Shown here in pieces: positions 25,896 through 35,042 of a stretch of 64,000 bases of DNA. The stretch spans positions 2,404,501-2,468,500 of the forward strand of contig NC_014652.1 in the NCBI RefSeq assembly GCF_000166355.1, written 5' to 3'. The stretch's first letter is position 1; every line of letters starts with the position of its first letter. The notes under the pieces are model-generated. The model ran no database searches and was not told the DNA's origin. It saw nothing but the letters and a program-made list of their open reading frames with translations. Both the position numbers and the translations under genes were made by a program. Source of the stretch: Caldicellulosiruptor hydrothermalis 108. GTDB lineage: Bacteria; Bacillota; Thermoanaerobacteria; Caldicellulosiruptorales; Caldicellulosiruptoraceae.

Positions 25896-27326
25896 ATGTT
25901 CAACACCAAACCTAAACAACTTTCTTTCATAGACCTATTCTCCCACCTAAAGGCTTCGGCTCTCTACAAGCCTGAAAGCCTCTTGGGCTTGTTCAATAAA
26001 TTCATTGACTTGTCACATTATATACCTTCTTCTTTCTACAATGCCTACTACAAATATTTCGGTAAGCATAGATACTTCTCTTTAGAATCTATGCTTTGTT
26101 GCTTCCTCGTCCAAAAATTGCTCAAACTCAATATTTTAACTCAGCTTCGTGCTGTCTTACTCAACTCATTCGAACTTCGCTCATTTTGTAATCTTCATGG
26201 CAATGTCCCTTCTATCTCTACTCTCTCTCGCTTTAGAAAAATATTTGCAAGTGAAATCCATAAACTTTTTCAAAATATCTCTATCCATGCACATAATATT
26301 TCCATCCAACAATGCCCTCAAGATTCTTCAATCTTAATCTTCGACACAACAGGTATTGTCCCAAAGGTTCGTGAAAACAATCCTAAATTCATTCATCTAC
26401 TGCTGAAAAATACCTCAAAAGCTAACCCTGAACTTCCCTCTGAAAAAGTCTACTCTCTTGTTTATTCTTCTCTGCCCAAAACTGCTGCTGCCAATTCCAA
26501 TATCCGTCTTATGTTCACAAATGGCCATTTCTGCTGGGCTTTGAAATTTGCTGTCATTACCAACGCTATCGGTATCCCTTTAGCTTTGGTACCTCTGTTT
26601 AACTATGATTCCTCTTCCTCTGACCCTAAAGAAGCAAAAGCTATCTCCGACTCTAAAGGTTTAATTCCTTCGCTCGAAACCTTATTCTCCTACATCCCCA
26701 AAAATTTCTCTACTTTCATCGCTGACAGTGCTTTGGATTCCCACAACATATACTCCACTTTAAAAAATACCTTTAACTTCTCCAAAATCGTTATTCCACT
26801 AAATACAAGAGCTTCTAAAAATACTACACCTACTTTAGACCCCAATATCGTTATTTCTGAAGATGGTATCCCTATCTGCAAAAAGTTCAACAAACCTTTT
26901 AAACCCGAAGGCAAATGTCAGGGTAAAAATCGCTCTTTGCGCCTTAAATGGACTTGCCCTATGTCTTCTTACAAAGACGGCAAACGTGTCTGCTCTTGCC
27001 CTCACCCATGTACTACCTCTAAATCAGGGGCAATAGTTTACACTTACCCTGACGATTTTCGCTCTTTCCCAGGTATAAACAGAAATTCTCAAGAGTTTTT
27101 AGACCTCTACCACAAACGTGTTACCGTGGAGCAGACTATTTACCACCTAAAATCCTACATGGGTTCTGATACCATCTGCACTTATGACCATATTTCTATT
27201 TTCTCTGATTTCTTGCTCTCTGCCATTACTTTTTCGCTCTTATTTATCCTCGCTCACAATATCAAACTCTATTGCTCTAAATTGACTATCAAAAAGCTTA
27301 ACAAACTCAAAAAACTTATCGCTTAA
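25896..27326 (+). CDS. DDE transposase, IS4/IS1182-like
   Basis: 476 residues, uninterrupted. N-terminal helical region, then a DDE core: first Asp in SILIFDTTGI (about residue 149), second in FSTFIADSALDS, and Glu in VTVEQTIYHLKSYMG. A Cys cluster between the second Asp and the Glu (WTCPM...CSCPHPC) could bind zinc. Codon use is strikingly pyrimidine-rich compared with the neighbouring genes. It cuts and joins the ends of its own element. GAGGAGGG precedes the ATG. Confidence 0.85.
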   Translation: MFNTKPKQLSFIDLFSHLKASALYKPESLLGLFNKFIDLSHYIPSSFYNAYYKYFGKHRYFSLESMLCCFLVQKLLKLNILTQLRAVLLNSFELRSFCNLHGNVPSISTLSRFRKIFASEIHKLFQNISIHAHNISIQQCPQDSSILIFDTTGIVPKVRENNPKFIHLLLKNTSKANPELPSEKVYSLVYSSLPKTAAANSNIRLMFTNGHFCWALKFAVITNAIGIPLALVPLFNYDSSSSDPKEAKAISDSKGLIPSLETLFSYIPKNFSTFIADSALDSHNIYSTLKNTFNFSKIVIPLNTRASKNTTPTLDPNIVISEDGIPICKKFNKPFKPEGKCQGKNRSLRLKWTCPMSSYKDGKRVCSCPHPCTTSKSGAIVYTYPDDFRSFPGINRNSQEFLDLYHKRVTVEQTIYHLKSYMGSDTICTYDHISIFSDFLLSAITFSLLFILAHNIKLYCSKLTIKKLNKLKKLIA

Positions 27327-27384
27327 AACCACTATTTTCTTGAATCTATTTTTTACAAAAAATTTATGGTTTTGTTTTTTACTT

Positions 27385-27415
27385 AACCTTCTAAAATCAA
27401 GAAGTTTAGAAGGTT
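27385..27415 (+). terminator. Hairpin terminator at the end of the insertion sequence
   Basis: AACCTTCTAAA (27385-27395) and TTTAGAAGGTT (27405-27415) pair perfectly over 11 bases. It lies between the transposase stop and the right terminal repeat. T tract after it is short. Confidence 0.55.
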
Positions 27416-27438
27416 TAGGATACTATTGTCTTTTTTGA

Positions 27439-27760
27439 ACTTTTCAATCTTTGTCATATATTTGCTCCTGAATACTTTTGTTATCATTGATAATATATGG
27501 TTTCAATCATTCTCTTCTTTTTATATTTTAATTGTATTTCCTGTTTATAGTGGCATCTCTTACCTTCAATAACCACCTATTTTGTAAATGGCTATATAAT
27601 TATTAAATTCATTAAAAATTTATATCTCAAGTATATTTGACTATCAATAAATATTGACTACTAGAAACTCATTTTGGTAGTGCACATTTCTTAAAACACC
27701 CAATTAAATTAGTTTCTCTCAAATTGAAAAGACTTGATATAAATTAAAAAATAGTGCAAT
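27439..27760. other. Intergenic region, nothing recognised
   Basis: 322 AT-rich bases between the insertion sequence and the chemoreceptor-like gene. No open frame, strong hairpin or promoter pair was seen on either strand. Confidence 0.5.
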
Positions 27761-28585
27761 TTAAGATAATTTTGCTATTTCAGAAAGTTCCTTTACTTCT
27801 ATTAAAAGCTGTTCAACAGAAGCAGCTATTTCTTCATTTAACGCAGCCTGATTCTCTGCAATACCTCTGATGTTTGAAATTCTTTCTTTGACTGTCTTCA
27901 AAGCACATTGCATATTAAGCAAAAGAGCTCTCGTGTTCTGGGCAAATTCTTTGCATTTTCTCGAAAGTTTATCCATCTCGCCAGCAACAATGGCAACTCC
28001 CTTACCAATATCAGCCATCTTTGCTGCTTCTATTTTAATGTTCAAGGCAAGAAGATTAGATTCTGAAACAATTTCTTTTATCTCCAAAATAATCTTACTT
28101 ACTTCTCCAAGTTTATTTACTGTTTCAACTACATAATCAGTAATCTCACTTAAATAGTTAGCAAGTACATTCGCTTCTGAAGCCATCTCCTGAATAGCAG
28201 CATTTATTTGTTCGAAAGACTGGAAGACATTGACAGAAATATCCTCTACCTTTGACTGACGTTCTACATCCCTTGTAACAAATATCACACCGCATGACTC
28301 TCCATTCTCATCTATCACCGGCGTTATAATGGTTTTTGTAGGCACGTTAAAATAGCTTGTTTTGCTTATATGACATACTTGCTTCTTTTCTTTTAGAATT
28401 CCTTTTAGAAAATCATCCAAAGTCAGTTTTTCGCCAACAACCGCGTTTTCGCTTCTTACCCTGTTACCTTGGTGCACAGCAACTATTTTTTCCAGGTCTG
28501 CTACAGCTATGTTGATGTCTTCTTGTAAAATCTCTGGCAGGCATTCCAGCACTTCTATCAGAGCCGGAATTTTGTTAACTTTCAT
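27761..28585 (-). CDS. Soluble methyl-accepting chemotaxis-like protein
   Basis: 274 residues without membrane helices. The N-terminal 120 residues look like a PAS-like sensory domain (NIAVADLEKIVAVHQGN, ITPVIDENGESCGVIFVTRD). The C-terminal half is a short MCP signalling coiled coil with the hairpin tip LLALNIKIEAAKM...GKGVAIVAGEMDKLS. Compared with the usual NAAIEAARAGE...GFAVVA.EVR.LA the tip is degenerate (NIKIEAAKMADIGKG), so coupling to CheA is uncertain. AAGGTGG precedes the ATG. No chemotaxis operon is near; it lies at the tail of the sugar locus. Confidence 0.8.
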   Translation of the reverse strand: MKVNKIPALIEVLECLPEILQEDINIAVADLEKIVAVHQGNRVRSENAVVGEKLTLDDFLKGILKEKKQVCHISKTSYFNVPTKTIITPVIDENGESCGVIFVTRDVERQSKVEDISVNVFQSFEQINAAIQEMASEANVLANYLSEITDYVVETVNKLGEVSKIILEIKEIVSESNLLALNIKIEAAKMADIGKGVAIVAGEMDKLSRKCKEFAQNTRALLLNMQCALKTVKERISNIRGIAENQAALNEEIAASVEQLLIEVKELSEIAKLS

Positions 28586-28680
28586 TCAAAAAATCCACCT
28601 TTCTGGATTTTTGGATGTTTGTAAACTCCAAATTCAAAATTGTTCTATAACAAATAAACTTTAAAAATTTTGTAAATTCC

Positions 28681-29502
28681 CTATGCAAACTTTTCGGGTT
28701 CGTAAACTATAGCACAATAGTCTGGGTTCCCAATATCCCCTTCACCTTCTGAATACATCAAAAGCTGTTTTTCAGGAATAAAAGGCACACTAAAGTAAAC
28801 ACTTTTGGATATATCTACATTTTCTGCACAATGCAACAATTTATCAATTTTATTTTTGGGAAAAGGGTAAATGCTATGTGCAATGTAAAAAATGTAAAAA
28901 TCAAATTCTTTTAGTTTTTTAAGAGTTTCTATATATTCACTTAATTTGGTTGCTTCTTCACCAAATATCCATATAAATGGTGAAACAGCGTCTCCAGCAA
29001 ATAATATTCGACTTTTTTCATCAATAATTCCTATAGAACCTTTTGTGTGCCCAGGTAAATGAATTACTTTAATTCTTCTATCCCCGAGGTCAAAACATAT
29101 TTCTTCTTCTATAACGTTTAAAGTTGGTAATTTGCTATTCAAAAATTTATCCAAATCATAATCCTCTAAAAATAATCCCTTTTCTTTTGCCTGGGATATT
29201 GCAAGTCGTTTCTTATCAATTGAAGTATGTGATTGAGCAAGGACAACATCTTCTTGGTGGATGTAAATCTGATCAAATTGATAACTACCACCAACATGAT
29301 CAAAATGTCCATGACTGCAGACAACTATGACAGGAAGGTCAGTAATTGATCTTATATGTTCTTTCAAATTAAATAAGCCATAGCAAGTATCAAACAATAG
29401 CGCTTTTTCTTTTCCTATTATTAAAGTTGCGCATACTCCGCCAAATCCATTTGGATCTTCAATATGATATATTCCTTCTGAGACCACATGATTTACAAAC
29501 AT
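28681..29502 (-). CDS. Metallo-beta-lactamase-fold hydrolase (copy A)
   Basis: About 273 residues. The metal motif is HGHFDHVGG (HxHxDH), a further ligand His is in HLPGHTKGSIGI, and Asp in ILFAGDAVSP; the last His is probably in YIAHSIYPFP. This is a cytoplasmic MBL-fold enzyme with a glyoxalase-II-like layout and unknown substrate. It is a distant paralogue of 31939-32730 in the same locus. I start at the ATG 29502 with GAGGTG nine bases upstream instead of the GTG four codons earlier, which is part of that ribosome site. Confidence 0.82.
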   Translation of the reverse strand: MFVNHVVSEGIYHIEDPNGFGGVCATLIIGKEKALLFDTCYGLFNLKEHIRSITDLPVIVVCSHGHFDHVGGSYQFDQIYIHQEDVVLAQSHTSIDKKRLAISQAKEKGLFLEDYDLDKFLNSKLPTLNVIEEEICFDLGDRRIKVIHLPGHTKGSIGIIDEKSRILFAGDAVSPFIWIFGEEATKLSEYIETLKKLKEFDFYIFYIAHSIYPFPKNKIDKLLHCAENVDISKSVYFSVPFIPEKQLLMYSEGEGDIGNPDYCAIVYEPEKFA

Positions 29503-29537
29503 GTTGATATACACCTCTTTTTGAAATTCAAATGGTC

Positions 29538-30173
29538 TTATACATACCTTAGTAAATCTTCGATACTATCCAGAATAAAATCCGCTTCTACACTTTTTTT
29601 AGCATCACCAATGGCAGCTGCAAACATACCAGCTGCTTTTGCTGCCTTTATTCCTGCAACAGCATCCTCAACAACAAGACAGTGCTCTGGCTTCAGCCAC
29701 AGTTTCTGTGCTGTAACCAAAAAAACATCCGGAAAAGGCTTTGAACGTGTTATATCATTTCCATCAGAAATAGCATCAAAGCTATTCAAAAGACCTATCC
29801 TCTCCAAAATCACCTTTGCATTTTTACTCGAAGAACCAATTGCAATTTTAATTCCTTTTTCTTTCAAAACCTTTAAAACTTTTATTATCCCCGGGAGTAC
29901 ATCATTAGGTGTTAAATTCTTTAAAAGCTCTATATAATAGTTATTTTTCTCATCGGCAAGCCTCATTTTTTCTTCTTCGGTATAAACCCTGTTTGCTTTT
30001 TCAAGTAAAATGTTTAAACTCTCTATCCTTGAAACACCACGTAGTCTGTGGTTTATTTCCTCATCAAAATATATGCCTTCCTTATCCGCGATCTTTTTCC
30101 ATGCTAGATAATGTAAGCTATCAGTACTTACAATCACACCATCAAGATCAAAGATAACACCCTTTATAATCAT
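29538..30173 (-). CDS. pgmB: HAD-family beta-phosphoglucomutase-like protein
   Basis: About 211 residues. The HAD nucleophile motif is FDLDGVIVSTDSLHY (DxD at residues 9-11), motif II is in IAIGSSSKNA, motif III Lys in TRSKPFPDVF, and motif IV in VVEDAVAGIKAAKAAGM. The cap region contains LRGVSRIESL, the usual substrate-recognition block of beta-phosphoglucomutases, which convert beta-glucose 1-phosphate to glucose 6-phosphate. Start at ATG 30173, two bases after the GH3 stop, with GAGG upstream. A sugar-phosphate phosphatase activity is the main alternative. Confidence 0.82.
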   Translation of the reverse strand: MIIKGVIFDLDGVIVSTDSLHYLAWKKIADKEGIYFDEEINHRLRGVSRIESLNILLEKANRVYTEEEKMRLADEKNNYYIELLKNLTPNDVLPGIIKVLKVLKEKGIKIAIGSSSKNAKVILERIGLLNSFDAISDGNDITRSKPFPDVFLVTAQKLWLKPEHCLVVEDAVAGIKAAKAAGMFAAAIGDAKKSVEADFILDSIEDLLRYV

Positions 30174-30175
30174 TT

Positions 30176-31915
30176 TTACAACCTCGCATCCCATTTGCCA
30201 CAGAATGGATCAACAGGACTCTTACCTTTAAATTCAGATCTTCCCATAAGCTTGTCTAACAAAGCTTCTAAAATAATATCCGAACTTCCATAAGCATTAA
30301 TGTAGGTTTTAACTCTTGGAACATCCAGAAGATGATAAGGATTTGCCAGTGAAATAAATATTGTTGGAATCTTGTTAATGAAAACTGGTACATTTGCTCC
30401 CCTTGGCTGTGCCCATTCAATCCTTACCACTGTTTGATTACTCTTTGTGGCAAGATTAACAAGATATATTATTAAATTATATTTATTTACAAATTCTTCA
30501 TAAGACTGGTTTTCACCTTCAATTGTATTTCTCGGTTCAAAAACCTCAACATTAAATCCTTCTTTTTCGAGCATTCTTTTGAATCTTTCATACGGCTTTT
30601 TAGGTTGATTTTTCACCTCCATATTAAAGAAATTTAGCACATTACTATCATTATCAATGCTGTATAGTAGAATATTTTTAATTTTTTCAGGGCTTATTGG
30701 CAATACACCCTTTTCTTCTTTAACAAGAGTAATAGATCTGTCTGCACATTCTTTAGCCCATTCAAGATGTTCTTTGCATTTTACAACCTTTTTTACATTT
30801 TTAATATCAGGTATAAGCCATTCTCTATTTTTGTGCAATCCCAGCGCCGCTTTGAAAGCAAGAATTTTCAGGACCGCATCATTCAGTCTTTCTTCTGTCA
30901 ATATCCCACTTTCAAGTCCCTGCTTCATGTATTTAAAATCTTCCTCAATGTTAAATGCGAATAAAAACATATCACACCCAGCAGCAATTGCCTGCGGTAC
31001 AGCTCTTTCTCTCCCCATAGGAATCATCATACCTGCCATGGTAGATGCATCTGTAACAACCAATCCTTTGAATCCCAGCTTTTCTTTTAGAAGCCCTGTG
31101 ACAATTTCTGGCGAAAGTGAAGCAGGAAGAATATCTTCATCTTTTAGATCAGGATTCAGAACTTTTGAATAAGCCGGCAAAGATATATGCCCCACCATTA
31201 TACTCATAACACCAGTCTGAATGCATTTTTTATAAACCATGCCAAAAGTAGCATCCCAATCTTCACAGGAAAGAGTATTAATAGAAGTAACAAGATGCTG
31301 GTCTCTTTCGTCAACACCGTCACCTGGAAAATGTTTTGCTGTTGCTGCAAGGCCCTGCTGTTGAACAGCTTTAATAAAAGCACAACCCATTTCAGCTACT
31401 CTTTCTGGGTCAGAGCCAAATGTCCTTGTATTAGTTATGGGATTTCTAAAATTAAAATCTATATCTACAACAGGCGCAAACGCCCAGTTCAGGCCTAATG
31501 CCTTTGCTTCTCTGCCACACACAACTCCCAGCCTATAAGCCATTTCAACATCATCTGTTGCGGCAACAGCTAAAGGACATCCAAAATTAGTGCCTTCCAA
31601 CGAAACTCCATCTCCACCCGCCTCAAGATTGCCCGCAATAAGAAGAGGTATTTTAGAGTTAGTTTGTAAAAATCTAACAATTCCAATAATTTCATGGTTA
31701 AACATCGGCCTTACAAGCACTCCACCAACTTTCGATTCTTGAACAAGATAGTTGAGATATTTTTCATCTGGATGTGCTATAAGGCAAAACAATTGGCCTA
31801 TTTTTTCATCAATATTCATGTCGTTAAAAGTGTCTATAACCCACTTTATATCTTCATCTTTTAGATAGAATGGTTGCGTTTTAAATCCTATTATTTTGTT
31901 TTCATAATTTGTCAT
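30176..31915 (-). CDS. Glycoside hydrolase family 3 protein (NagZ-like)
   Basis: 579 residues, cytoplasmic (no signal). GH3 N-terminal barrel with WAFAPVVDIDFN, NTRTFGSDPERV and KHFPGDGVDERDQH (residues 194-207; His207 is the acid/base of NagZ-type enzymes), and nucleophile Asp289 in LVVTDASTMAGM. A C-terminal alpha/beta domain follows from about residue 390 (ILLYSIDNDS). NagZ-type motifs suggest beta-N-acetylglucosaminidase, but beta-glucosidase or phosphorylase activity is possible, and the neighbouring beta-phosphoglucomutase makes phosphorolysis worth considering. AAGGAG precedes the ATG. Confidence 0.87.
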   Translation of the reverse strand: MTNYENKIIGFKTQPFYLKDEDIKWVIDTFNDMNIDEKIGQLFCLIAHPDEKYLNYLVQESKVGGVLVRPMFNHEIIGIVRFLQTNSKIPLLIAGNLEAGGDGVSLEGTNFGCPLAVAATDDVEMAYRLGVVCGREAKALGLNWAFAPVVDIDFNFRNPITNTRTFGSDPERVAEMGCAFIKAVQQQGLAATAKHFPGDGVDERDQHLVTSINTLSCEDWDATFGMVYKKCIQTGVMSIMVGHISLPAYSKVLNPDLKDEDILPASLSPEIVTGLLKEKLGFKGLVVTDASTMAGMMIPMGRERAVPQAIAAGCDMFLFAFNIEEDFKYMKQGLESGILTEERLNDAVLKILAFKAALGLHKNREWLIPDIKNVKKVVKCKEHLEWAKECADRSITLVKEEKGVLPISPEKIKNILLYSIDNDSNVLNFFNMEVKNQPKKPYERFKRMLEKEGFNVEVFEPRNTIEGENQSYEEFVNKYNLIIYLVNLATKSNQTVVRIEWAQPRGANVPVFINKIPTIFISLANPYHLLDVPRVKTYINAYGSSDIILEALLDKLMGRSEFKGKSPVDPFCGKWDARL

Positions 31916-31938
31916 AAGTCTTCTACTCCTTTTTGTTT

Positions 31939-32730
31939 TTACTCGATCATATATATAAATGAAGCTCTATTATAAGTTACTCGAACTAATTTATTTGCAT
32001 ATGGTTCTTTGCTCAAATAGAAATGATTCAATTGACCAACTGTGTGTTTATCTTCAAGAATTTTTTTATCTAACTCTACAAAATCATCGATGTATAATTT
32101 TGAAATAGGAGCCCCATTATGTGCTGGGCATATAAAGTCAAAATTTTTATCATATTTTTTGATTTTGTGCATATTCTCAAGATGCTTCTCAATCTTTGCT
32201 TTCAAATCATATGGTTTTGCATTTACAGCATCAAACATTAAAACTTGCTGTGATTCAAGCTCATCTCCAGTAAAAATCATGCGCGCTTTAGAATCAATAA
32301 ACGCTAAACTACCAGCTGAATGTGCAGAAATATCTATAACTTTCACCACTCTGTCTCCAAGATCAAACTCAAATCCTTCTTCAATAAAAATTTTTTTATA
32401 ATTTGGATATGGCAAAATATGTTCCACAGGTACATTTTTAAGCTCAAACATGTCAGACGGAGCATTTTTATGCATATAAACCTCTTCCCACCAACCGTTG
32501 CCACCAGAATGGTCTGTATGACCATGTGTATTCACTACAATAATAGGTTTTTGAGTGAGGCCTTCAACATACTCTCTTATATTTGTAAATCCATACCCTG
32601 TATCAATAAGAAGGGCTTTTTTATTGCCTTCCAAAAGATATAGGTAAAGGCTTCCATTTAGAGTTGTTATGAAGTATGTGCCTTCACAAACCATCCAAGA
32701 ATTGTACTGCATAAACATAGTTTCGTCCAT
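31939..32730 (-). CDS. Metallo-beta-lactamase-fold hydrolase (copy B)
   Basis: 263 residues. Metal motif THGHTDHSGG, further ligands in DISAHSAGSLAFID, MIFTGDELESQQ and FICPAHNGAP. These are the ligands of a two-metal MBL enzyme. The N-terminal WMVCEGTYFITTLNGSLYLYLLEG layout parallels copy A at 28681-29502, so the locus carries two diverged members. AGGAGGT is four bases before the ATG. The substrate is unknown; hydrolysis of an ester, lactone or phosphodiester part of the imported glycoside is conceivable from context. Confidence 0.83.
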   Translation of the reverse strand: MDETMFMQYNSWMVCEGTYFITTLNGSLYLYLLEGNKKALLIDTGYGFTNIREYVEGLTQKPIIVVNTHGHTDHSGGNGWWEEVYMHKNAPSDMFELKNVPVEHILPYPNYKKIFIEEGFEFDLGDRVVKVIDISAHSAGSLAFIDSKARMIFTGDELESQQVLMFDAVNAKPYDLKAKIEKHLENMHKIKKYDKNFDFICPAHNGAPISKLYIDDFVELDKKILEDKHTVGQLNHFYLSKEPYANKLVRVTYNRASFIYMIE

Positions 32731-32753
32731 ATTTACCTCCTACTTTCTGTTAT

Positions 32754-33746
32754 TCATTGTTCCATCAGAGCCTCTTTCTTTTGCCTTCTGATTAATATAA
32801 GCTCTTCCAATTTATATTGATTTATGTCATATGCAAGGAATGCCAGCATTATAAAAGCATTTATAATATTCTGGGCTGCAAGGGAAAGGCCAAGCGCTGC
32901 AAGTCCAGATGCAATTAGTGAAGTTGTTATGGCACCTATTAAAATACTAAAGATTGGTTCACTATATCTGGCAAGCACATTTCCTATAAATAATGGCAAA
33001 AATCCCTGAAACATTGTTGACACTGTTGCCATGCTTAAGTTGGCACGTGTTGCACCTGTTCTTCCTAATGTAAGCACACCAGCAACTGCAACCACTGCTC
33101 CGCTGAATATATAGCAAAGAATGGTGTTTGTAATTTCATTGATACCTGTATTCACCGAAATCCTCTGGTCATTTGCTAATGCTCTCATGTCATAACCAAA
33201 CTTTGTATAGTTAATAAGAATTATAAGCGCAATCATCACAATAAAAGCTACAATATAGAGGTAGGGGGGCTGAACAATGTAAAGCAAGTTCTGTCTTCCT
33301 ATTATCACTATCCCCCTTCCCTCAAATAGAACAAAGGAAAGTGCTTCATATATCAATACAAGTCCCAAAGATACCACCATTGCAGGAAGTCTTAATATGA
33401 CATATGCAAGGCCAGAAACAGCACCAAGGAGCGCACCTGTTAACATGCAGCTTATAAGCATCCCTGTTCCATTCAGTCCCAGCATGAGCGCCAAGTTTCC
33501 TCCTATAATAGTTGAAAGGAGCATAACAGCACCAACGCTGAAATCAAACCTTCCTGCAGGCACATTAAAATACAGCCCCCAGCCTATATAAGCAACATAA
33601 AAAGTGTTCAGTACAAAAGTTCTAAAATTGTTAGAATTTATATATGGCAGCTTGTATATCGAACATATCAATTGGAATATCGAATATACAATCAGCGGAA
33701 CAGAAAATGTCACGATAATGTTTCTAAACAATTTAGTTGCCCTCAT
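32754..33746 (-). CDS. Ribose-type sugar ABC transporter permease (1)
   Basis: 330 residues with about nine to ten hydrophobic helices. BPD_transp_2 family marks are YIGWGLYFNVPAGRFDFSVGAV (the DLSVG-like block), LRLPAMVVSLGLVLIYEAL and the N(D/N)QRIS...GI coupling segment. It would form one half of the membrane channel with the second permease at 35043-36023. Genes for ribose-type importers usually encode one or two such subunits. It follows the binding-protein gene by 58 bases. Confidence 0.87.
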   Translation of the reverse strand: MRATKLFRNIIVTFSVPLIVYSIFQLICSIYKLPYINSNNFRTFVLNTFYVAYIGWGLYFNVPAGRFDFSVGAVMLLSTIIGGNLALMLGLNGTGMLISCMLTGALLGAVSGLAYVILRLPAMVVSLGLVLIYEALSFVLFEGRGIVIIGRQNLLYIVQPPYLYIVAFIVMIALIILINYTKFGYDMRALANDQRISVNTGINEITNTILCYIFSGAVVAVAGVLTLGRTGATRANLSMATVSTMFQGFLPLFIGNVLARYSEPIFSILIGAITTSLIASGLAALGLSLAAQNIINAFIMLAFLAYDINQYKLEELILIRRQKKEALMEQ

Positions 33747-33804
33747 TATAAAATTCCCACCCTAATCATTATTCATTGATTAACTTTTTAAATATTGTGA
33801 TTAT

Positions 33805-34965
33805 TTATCTTTTAATGCCTCTTCTTTTTATTATATCATTATAATTACATTCTTTACATAATTTTACAAAGTCATTATAAGTTGCTTTTGGATTGAATAC
33901 TTTGCAAACTTTTTTTAGATCATCTGCAGAGTATGGTGGAACTTTGCCGTATACAATTTTCATCCACTTATCCATTTCTTGTGCAGATTGAATAATAGCC
34001 ACATCTGTTGTTATCACTACTGGTTTACCATCCTTTTTAAAGTCCTTAGCATAACCAGTCATTGCATTGTAAAGTAAAGCAAAATTGAGCCCTGTCATTT
34101 GCGGATATATACCTGCTAAAAAGTGCAAAACTCCTTCTTTCATTGCCTGGGCAGCAACAGGATTGATTGAAGATAGCGTGCCCAATTTAATTTTTCCTGC
34201 TTTCCCAGCGTCTTTTAATGGCTGAACCCATAAAAATTCACCTGAAAATGTAGCTACTATCGCATCTGGATTGAGAGCTATCATCTTTGCCTGTGTTGCA
34301 AACCAGGCATCGTTAGGAAATCCGCCAAATTCATAAACTTTTATTTTCACTCCAGGATGTTTAGCTTCAAAATCTTTAATCGCATCTTTCACTCCATTAT
34401 AACGGTCAATAAACATTTTCACACTCCAGTCTTTTCCTCCTGTTGGTAGCACAATTGACCTTGCGCCATCTTCCAAAAACTTTTTAGTCATCTTATACAT
34501 TGCACTGTAATCACTGTTACCAGGTCCTACACCACCAAGAAAATATGGATTACCTTCAGCTGCTTTCAGCATTTTTTCATCAGGATTCATTGCGCCAAGA
34601 ACATAATATATTTTGTGTTGTTTGCAAAGATTAAGAATTTTTTTGAAATCTGTTACATTGTAAAATGCAATGATGCCTTTTACTCCTTTTGCTGCACAGT
34701 TCTCAATAAAAGAAATCTCACCATTTGAATCTTTAATAGCATCTGAAATGATAAATTCCACATTGAATGCAGGTGCTAAATGCTGAGTAAAATATTTATT
34801 AATCTCTTGCTGCATAACATCGCTGTTATCATACACAATTACACCAATTTTGTATTTTTGCTTTGGCACATTTGAACTACTGCCTTTCCCGTATCCGCTT
34901 AATTGATTTAAACATAAAGCAAAGAACAAAACAAGCCATAAAAGCCTTAACCATCTTTTAAACAT
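33805..34965 (-). CDS. Sugar-binding protein of ribose-type ABC importer
   Basis: 386 residues. A signal peptide spans about residues 1-25 (RWLRLLWLVLFFALCLNQLSG); a Cys lies in it but the lipobox is poor. Type I periplasmic-binding fold: KIGVIVYDNSDVMQQEINKYF, GVKGIIAFYN, RSIVLPTGGKDWSVKMFIDRYNGVKDAI, and LNPDAIVATF. It captures a sugar or glycoside outside the cell for the two permeases. A strong GGGAGGGG site and an intercistronic hairpin just upstream should give it higher expression than its neighbours. Confidence 0.85.
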   Translation of the reverse strand: MFKRWLRLLWLVLFFALCLNQLSGYGKGSSSNVPKQKYKIGVIVYDNSDVMQQEINKYFTQHLAPAFNVEFIISDAIKDSNGEISFIENCAAKGVKGIIAFYNVTDFKKILNLCKQHKIYYVLGAMNPDEKMLKAAEGNPYFLGGVGPGNSDYSAMYKMTKKFLEDGARSIVLPTGGKDWSVKMFIDRYNGVKDAIKDFEAKHPGVKIKVYEFGGFPNDAWFATQAKMIALNPDAIVATFSGEFLWVQPLKDAGKAGKIKLGTLSSINPVAAQAMKEGVLHFLAGIYPQMTGLNFALLYNAMTGYAKDFKKDGKPVVITTDVAIIQSAQEMDKWMKIVYGKVPPYSADDLKKVCKVFNPKATYNDFVKLCKECNYNDIIKRRGIKR

Positions 34966-34995
34966 TTTTATCCCCTCCCTAATTGTTTTATTATT

Positions 34996-35019
34996 ATCAG
35001 CTGTTCAGAAACAGCTGAT
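34996..35019 (-). promoter_or_regulatory. Intercistronic stem-loop before the binding-protein gene
   Basis: ATCAGCTGTT and AACAGCTGAT form a perfect 10-bp stem with a four-base loop, between the second permease gene and the binding-protein gene. There is no T tract, so it looks like an mRNA processing or stabilising element that raises binding-protein expression, not a terminator. Confidence 0.55.
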
Positions 35020-35042
35020 TTAGCCATAAATATTCATAAAAA

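Larger units (their letters stand above)
25811..27438 (+). mobile_element. IS4/IS1182-like insertion sequence, apparently intact
   Basis: About 1.63 kb. TCAAAAAAGAC at 25811-25821 is repeated inverted at 27428-27438 and I take these as the terminal repeats. It encloses one full-length transposase gene with its own hairpins at both ends. No clear target-site duplication was seen beside the proposed ends, so the true limits may differ by a few bases. Confidence 0.6.
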
